A stretch of 64,000 nt of DNA. It comes from Solea solea. Its lineage: Eukaryota > Chordata > Actinopteri > Pleuronectiformes > Soleidae. The stretch is from NCBI RefSeq assembly GCF_958295425.1, contig NC_081153.1:2638419-2702418 (forward strand), read 5' to 3'. Below the pieces are notes generated by a model that saw nothing but the letters and a program-made list of their open reading frames with translations, was not told the origin of the DNA and did no database searches. Position numbers and translations under genes: made by a program. Shown piece after piece: positions 59,299 to 64,000 of this stretch (the stretch's first letter is position 1; the number at the start of each line of letters is the position of its first letter).

Positions 59299-59904
59299 TT
59301 AATTGATCCCAAGTTTGCTCGACGATCAAATCTATGAGAACTCAAAGATATGAGCTGTTTCTATTATGTGTTACATGGTTTTAATTTAATTTGTTTCAAA
59401 TTGCAGCTTTTAATTTGAAGCTCGGCTGTAAATCCCGTTTAAAGTTAATTTCATTTTAAAAACTGCAGTTTTTTTCTTTAAATCTCAGCCGAGTGTCACG
59501 TTTGTTATAGAAAGCACTGCAGTCTCTTCACATGTTTGTCTTATTCTCATTTATTAAAACTCTCGTAAAGAAAACTGGAATTAAGAACTGAAACTGTTCT
59601 GAAGAACATTCACGTCACAGATGCCCAAAAAGATTCCAGCTCGGGGAAATAGACCATGAAGAGTTCTACAGCTATGAGGGAGGTCCTAATGAGCCAAGAG
59701 AGGCTCAGTGCTGTCTGAAAAAAGTTGTGTAGATGATTTGCCTCCTATGAGGGGGGGGGGGGGCTGTCTATATCTATACATCCATATATCCGTCCTCAGC
59801 CCTTTATTCACTCACTTTGCAGTTACATGATCCTTTTTTCTTGGTCACATGAATGTTTTAAGGCCACTAAAGCTCCAAAGCATCTCTTTTGATTGCTTGT
59901 GAGT

Positions 59905-59909
<5 letters not shown>

Positions 59910-59951
<42 letters not shown>
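59910..59951. repeat. TG tract, 21 units
   Basis: The longest pure TG dinucleotide tract outside the 38.8-40.8 kb array. Confidence 0.95.
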
Positions 59952-59954
<3 letters not shown>

Positions 59955-60612
59955 CTGGGGAAAATGAGTGAAGATGAAGGCATTGGCTGAAAATGTAAAA
60001 GCTGTCATCGCTGATAAGTTGATGCCATGATCTGAGCTCCCGTCCCGGAGACGCAGCGGAGCGAGAGAGACTTTCTGACGGTGAACTCTTGCTCCACAGG
60101 GACCGGAAATAAAAATAAAAAAACACCAACCAGCTCGACTTTGTGTTTGCTCGATACACAGCGATGTGTTTCCACTCCTGTTGCTCTGCCACACTGAGAC
60201 TGAGCCGAGGAGGAGGAGGAGTTATTTTCCCATAAGTAAATAATCATGGCTTAATTATTCACCTCTGACACATGAAGGGGCATCAAAACTGAACATTTTT
60301 GTGGAATGTTCTCTGGGGAATGATGGGATTGATAGCTAATGTACATGAGTAAATTCCCTCTAATGAGTTCCGGGGACTAATTAAATAATTATGTGTTATG
60401 TTGTTTGTTTTTTTTTTTGCCCAAACCTCCATTACACGACTGTCAAAAGTTTAATTAGAAAAGGAGATTAAAATGATTTCACAGTGATCAAATATTAATG
60501 TACGAAGCAAAGTGTGATCATTCCTCCGTGCGCGCCCAACTCTCATATTATAAGAAAGATTTAAGAAATTGTCTTATATTATTATGGGATTTTTTTTCCT
60601 TTTGTCTTCCAG

Positions 60613-60647
60613 AGCCTTGACCTCGATGAAGCAGCGAGGATCATCAT
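60613..60647 (+). other. candidate 35-nt exon on the plus strand
   Basis: A very good acceptor (poly-T run, CCTTTTGTCTTCCAG) is followed after 35 bases by a good donor (CATCAT|GTGAGTAC) on the strand opposite khdrbs3. One frame reads SLDLDEAARII without a stop. No partner exon was found, so this may be chance or part of an antisense non-coding transcript. Confidence 0.2.
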
Positions 60648-61807
60648 GTGAGTACAGTTTATTATGTGCATGATGGTCATTTGGACATAAGTCCTCGTAT
60701 GTTCTCCTCACAGCCGCGGACACAGTTGGACAGTTGGACGCCTGTGAAGCGCAGTCGAGCGTCTCCTCAGTGTCCCGTGACGCCGTATAGCGTTTCGGTA
60801 AGTGATATTCTTCAATGGACGAGCGAAGAAACCGATCTCTCGTTTCCAGACGTGAAGCACACTGAGAGCATTGTTCACTCTTACTTTTCTCTGCTGCTGA
60901 TAATGAGGACAGAACACAGACGACTGTGAACCGGAAGAGCAGGCGAGCGAGTGTGCACGAGCGAGCCTAACAACAACAACAGCAGAGGGATTACAGGTAT
61001 GAGCTGCAGCTGCAGATTAGGGAAAACTAAACATTTGCCCATGAATAATTGAATCATGGGCAATCCAGAGTAGAATTACTTTCATGCTAATTATTTATTA
61101 ACTCAATTAACTTAAGCTGGTAAAGTAATAACTTTGCAATATTACCTGCAAATAATATAGAGAGTGCTCTGGAGAGCGTCCGTCACACTGCTCATGAAAA
61201 CTGAAACTGAAACTTTAGTGAGAGAGAAATGTTTTTATCAAACATTTAATGCCGGGACTAACTTTTTAAGTTTAAAGATAAACTATTATGATCATAAGAG
61301 CAGATCATTTACGTCATAATATAATGTTTCTGACTTTTTTTTACCACGTAAACTAAGTTAAAATGTAAGTAAAAGGCTGAAAAAGTGGAATGGCTGCTGC
61401 AGAAATGTTGGGAAGCTGCAACATGAAGCCCTTGTTTTTGCAGATTCACTAATATTCTCATCATTCCTTGTTGCTGCAAACGTGTCTGTTAGTTAATGTA
61501 TATATTTGCGTGCTTTTGCTCCGGTTCAGCTGCAAATCATCCGTGTTTCATTCAGTGTGCGACGTTTGCTACAGCGAGCCTCGAAAAGGCATCGGAGGGA
61601 CGGAAAATAGAGACGTTGATAGAGGAGTGGGGGGGTTGGGGGAGGAAAGTCAAGTGAAGAGAGTGAGATGGAGGGATGGTTAGCAGTCGGCAGCTGAGGC
61701 CAGGGCTGTGCTGATGGATTACACCGGCTCTCTCCTGGGTAAATGGACACCACCTCCCCCCCCCCCCGAACAATGTCTCAGCCTGTATCGTCATTGAAAC
61801 GTCTCCA

Positions 61808-61960
61808 AAGATGGAGGAGAACATGCAGCTGAGCCACTTAATCTGAGCGGCTACGTTTCGACCACGAGCCAGTGGATTTTTTGCGAGATCCCTGGAAAAG
61901 ATATTTTTTCTAAAAACAAACCTGATCTCATTTGTCGCAGCAATGACCCGTCAACCCACG
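61808..61960 (+). repeat. diverged direct repeat, copy 1
   Basis: AACATGCAGCTGAGCCACTT, then ATCTGAG.GGCT, CGACCACGAGCCAGT and GAGATCCCT are found again, in order, at 63868-63960. The family is not recognised. Confidence 0.55.
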
Positions 61961-63865
61961 ACGATCCAGCTGCTCATTGATTCAGTCGAGAAGCTCCATA
62001 TTGTTTTCATACATGTTTTCACCCCGTCAGGTGTACGGTGACTTCCCTGTCATGTGTTTTTACAGGTTGTGACGCCTGGGATTATCATCTCAGTGTGCTG
62101 ATATAGCAGCAACGCGGGCCACTTCAGTCCGTCATAAAAGGTCACACTGTTGAAGAGGCTAAGTAAATAATGAGAAGCTTTTTTCCCCACATTTGCCATC
62201 ATTGTGTCAGCGGTGACATGTGTGGAAGGACAGTCCACGTGTTTCTCTGCGTCCTCAGTGCAGCCCGAGACACTTTCTCAACCACTTCATTAGGATTTGA
62301 AACCAGCAGATTTCCTGACTGAATGATTTAAACACAATTAAATCAATGTTTCACAGTTAAACATCTACTTTGTTTTGGAAAACTCTTGCTATATATGAAA
62401 TAAACAAAGAACTCTTTAAATGTTTATTCCTTAGATTCCCTCACAGCGCGCCTGGAGGCACCAGAGCTGTTAAAAAAAAAACTTAGACGGAACAGTTATG
62501 AGTGTAAATAATTGCACATCATTGGAATAACAGCTGGGTAATTGGAATAGACCATTTTCATAAACATCTCTCTCTCTAAATGGCTGACACAGTGATCATT
62601 AACATGCGTACAGAGGCAGCGTAACACCAGTCAACAGTTCAATCATCGTCGCTAATTGTAAACGACTTCTGAGCCCAGACTGTAAATATGCCCAGTAACA
62701 AACTTTCACTCTTCTTTCTCTTTGTTTCCTTTGTGAAGTGGCCTGAGCTTAAAGACGTTACACACACCAGCCGACACAAGCCCAACAATGCCCAACTGTA
62801 GGTCCGTTCAAAAACGTGAGTTCATCTCCAACAATTACCAGGGAAATGTCTACAATCTCAATATTAAACAGAGGATTCTGGTGTAAAACTTTCTAATTAA
62901 GAAGTCTTTGCTTAGTTTTCTTTGAAACAACGTATGTATTAATCACCTAACCTTTAATTTCTTTATTTTTTAGCAATACCTCCCAATTTATACGGTAATA
63001 ATTAGATGTGGACCGATAGAATAACAATAGTTAGAAGCATGAAAAAGCAAAAATAAATAAGAAATGATTAATGTCAGAAAGAAAAAGACACAAAACTGAA
63101 AAAAGACTTAATTTATGAAAAAATTAAGCGTTTCTTCCATATTTCTGACAATCGACAGAGGAAGCACTACCAAGCATTTGTTTGGTGGAATCCATGTGTG
63201 AGCATCTCTGAATGGACACAACACTAATCATACGAGCGCTCGCGCGTTGTTGTTTGTTTGTTTTTGTTTTGTCTTTGCTTTGATTACGAATCATGAGGGA
63301 AAAACCACCGAGACAAGCAAAAGTCTCCCTTAAATGAGCAAAAGTAAGGTATGCGATAAATCAGTCAACCTCTCAATGTTAATTATGCGTCCTCTTTGTG
63401 TTCAAGCATTCTTTGCTATTTATTGTATTTAGTTTGCATCATCATTTTTTACCTTCTGTGGCAAAAAATCGTTGAATGTCATCATTGATTGATTAATCTG
63501 CCGTCCCTTTTTTTTTTTTTTTTTTTTAAGTTTGCTATTCTGATAGCGCCGTCTCCAGTAGGTCACAAATCTGATTAACCTTTTTGTGCCTGATGAGGCT
63601 TTTAGAAGCAGAGGGGGAGACCTGAGCAAAAGCTTCCTCACGTTCCTCTCCTCTTTTATTTCTCCCATTTATCAATTGCGAGTGCTTTATCTTGAGGTGC
63701 GATGGTGGTGACCTGCTGATTCTGAACCACATCTCTGGGATTTTATGAAAGAGAACATTATAGTGAACAGGGAGGGGAGGGGGGGAGAAATAGGCAATTA
63801 AAAAAACTGTGTCGCTTTGTCCTGAGACCTGAAGTTGAGGACACACTTGTTCTGTGCTTCTTTGA

Positions 63866-64000
63866 AATGAACATGAAGCTGAGCCACTTCATCTGAGAGG
63901 CTTCATTTCTACCACAAGCAGTCGACCTGTGAGATCCCTACAAACAAATCTCAGATATGACTCGTCAACCAATGCCATGTTTTTATCTGCGAGCCGAGAG
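63866..64000 (+). repeat. diverged direct repeat, copy 2 (runs off window)
   Basis: GAACATGAAGCTGAGCCACT, CATCTGAGAGGCTTC, TACCACAAGCAGTCG, GAGATCCCTACAAACAAATC and CTCGTCAACC match copy 1 at 61808-61960 in the same orientation. Confidence 0.55.

Larger units (their letters stand above)
43253..64000 (-). other. khdrbs3: khdrbs3 intron 1, 3' part
   Basis: More than 20.7 kb lie upstream of exon 2 with no sign of exon 1 (expected to encode a short QUA1 segment starting MEEKYLPEL). The stretch holds dispersed repeats (43503-44188, 44230-44400, 45900-46290, 48060-48560, 48680-48920, 49575-49982, 51138-52034, 52120-52410, 52863-53275, 53709-53995, 58846-59298), tandem arrays (55236-55765, 56295-56716, 57581-57656, 59910-59951) and short homopolymers. 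Long first introns are typical of this family. The remaining sequence between repeats shows no coding signal I can support. Confidence 0.85.

Overview
The window is one stretch of a vertebrate protein-coding locus, almost certainly from a teleost fish. It holds six consecutive coding exons of a Sam68-family (STAR) RNA-binding protein gene. The predicted protein matches KHDRBS3 (SLM2/T-STAR), and all six exons lie on the minus strand. The fish assignment rests on the dispersed repeats: AGAGCTGCAACTAAC-type elements, GGGCGCTATAGAGC-type repeats, a tRNA-derived SINE fragment and hAT/piggyBac-like non-autonomous elements that are typical of percomorph-like genomes. Dense CA/TG and CAG/CTG microsatellites are consistent with it.

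Layout, read 5' to 3' along the gene (right to left here): 64000-43253 is the 3' part of intron 1 (more than 20.7 kb; exon 1, with the start codon and the first part of QUA1, was not found). Then come exon 2 (43252-43134, end of QUA1 and start of KH), intron 2 (11.5 kb), exon 3 (31586-31470, KH core with GPRG loop), intron 3 (5.9 kb), exon 4 (25572-25426, rest of KH), intron 4 (1.45 kb), exon 5 (23973-23834, QUA2 and first RG motifs), intron 5 (6.3 kb), exon 6 (17578-17398, RG/proline-rich), intron 6 (12.6 kb), exon 7 (4805-4708, tyrosine-rich segment) and the first 4.7 kb of intron 7. The last tyrosine-rich segment and the C-terminal nuclear-localisation exons were not found and should lie to the left of the window. 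Exon phases join without a break, giving about 267 of an expected ~346 residues, with no frameshift or stop.

Everything else is intronic: degenerate transposable elements, minisatellites and microsatellites. Several tandem arrays (18-bp at 35241-35709, TG/TTTG-rich at 38839-40792, 12-bp at 55236-55765) give long open frames on one strand in all three phases. These are composition artefacts, not genes. The best-preserved mobile element is a 897-bp hAT-type element (51138-52034) with matching 16-bp terminal inverted repeats, an exact 8-bp target duplication and a leftover BED zinc-finger open frame.

I see no gene cluster or undescribed multi-gene system. The observations most worth checking are about splicing and repeats: the exon 3 polypyrimidine tract is itself a microsatellite; exon 7 encodes a run of six asparagines from an in-frame triplet repeat; exon 5 sits between UG repeats; and some introns contain large pyrimidine-rich or CA-rich arrays on the transcribed strand. 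I had no database or alignment tools, so family names for repeats come from recognition and are given cautiously.
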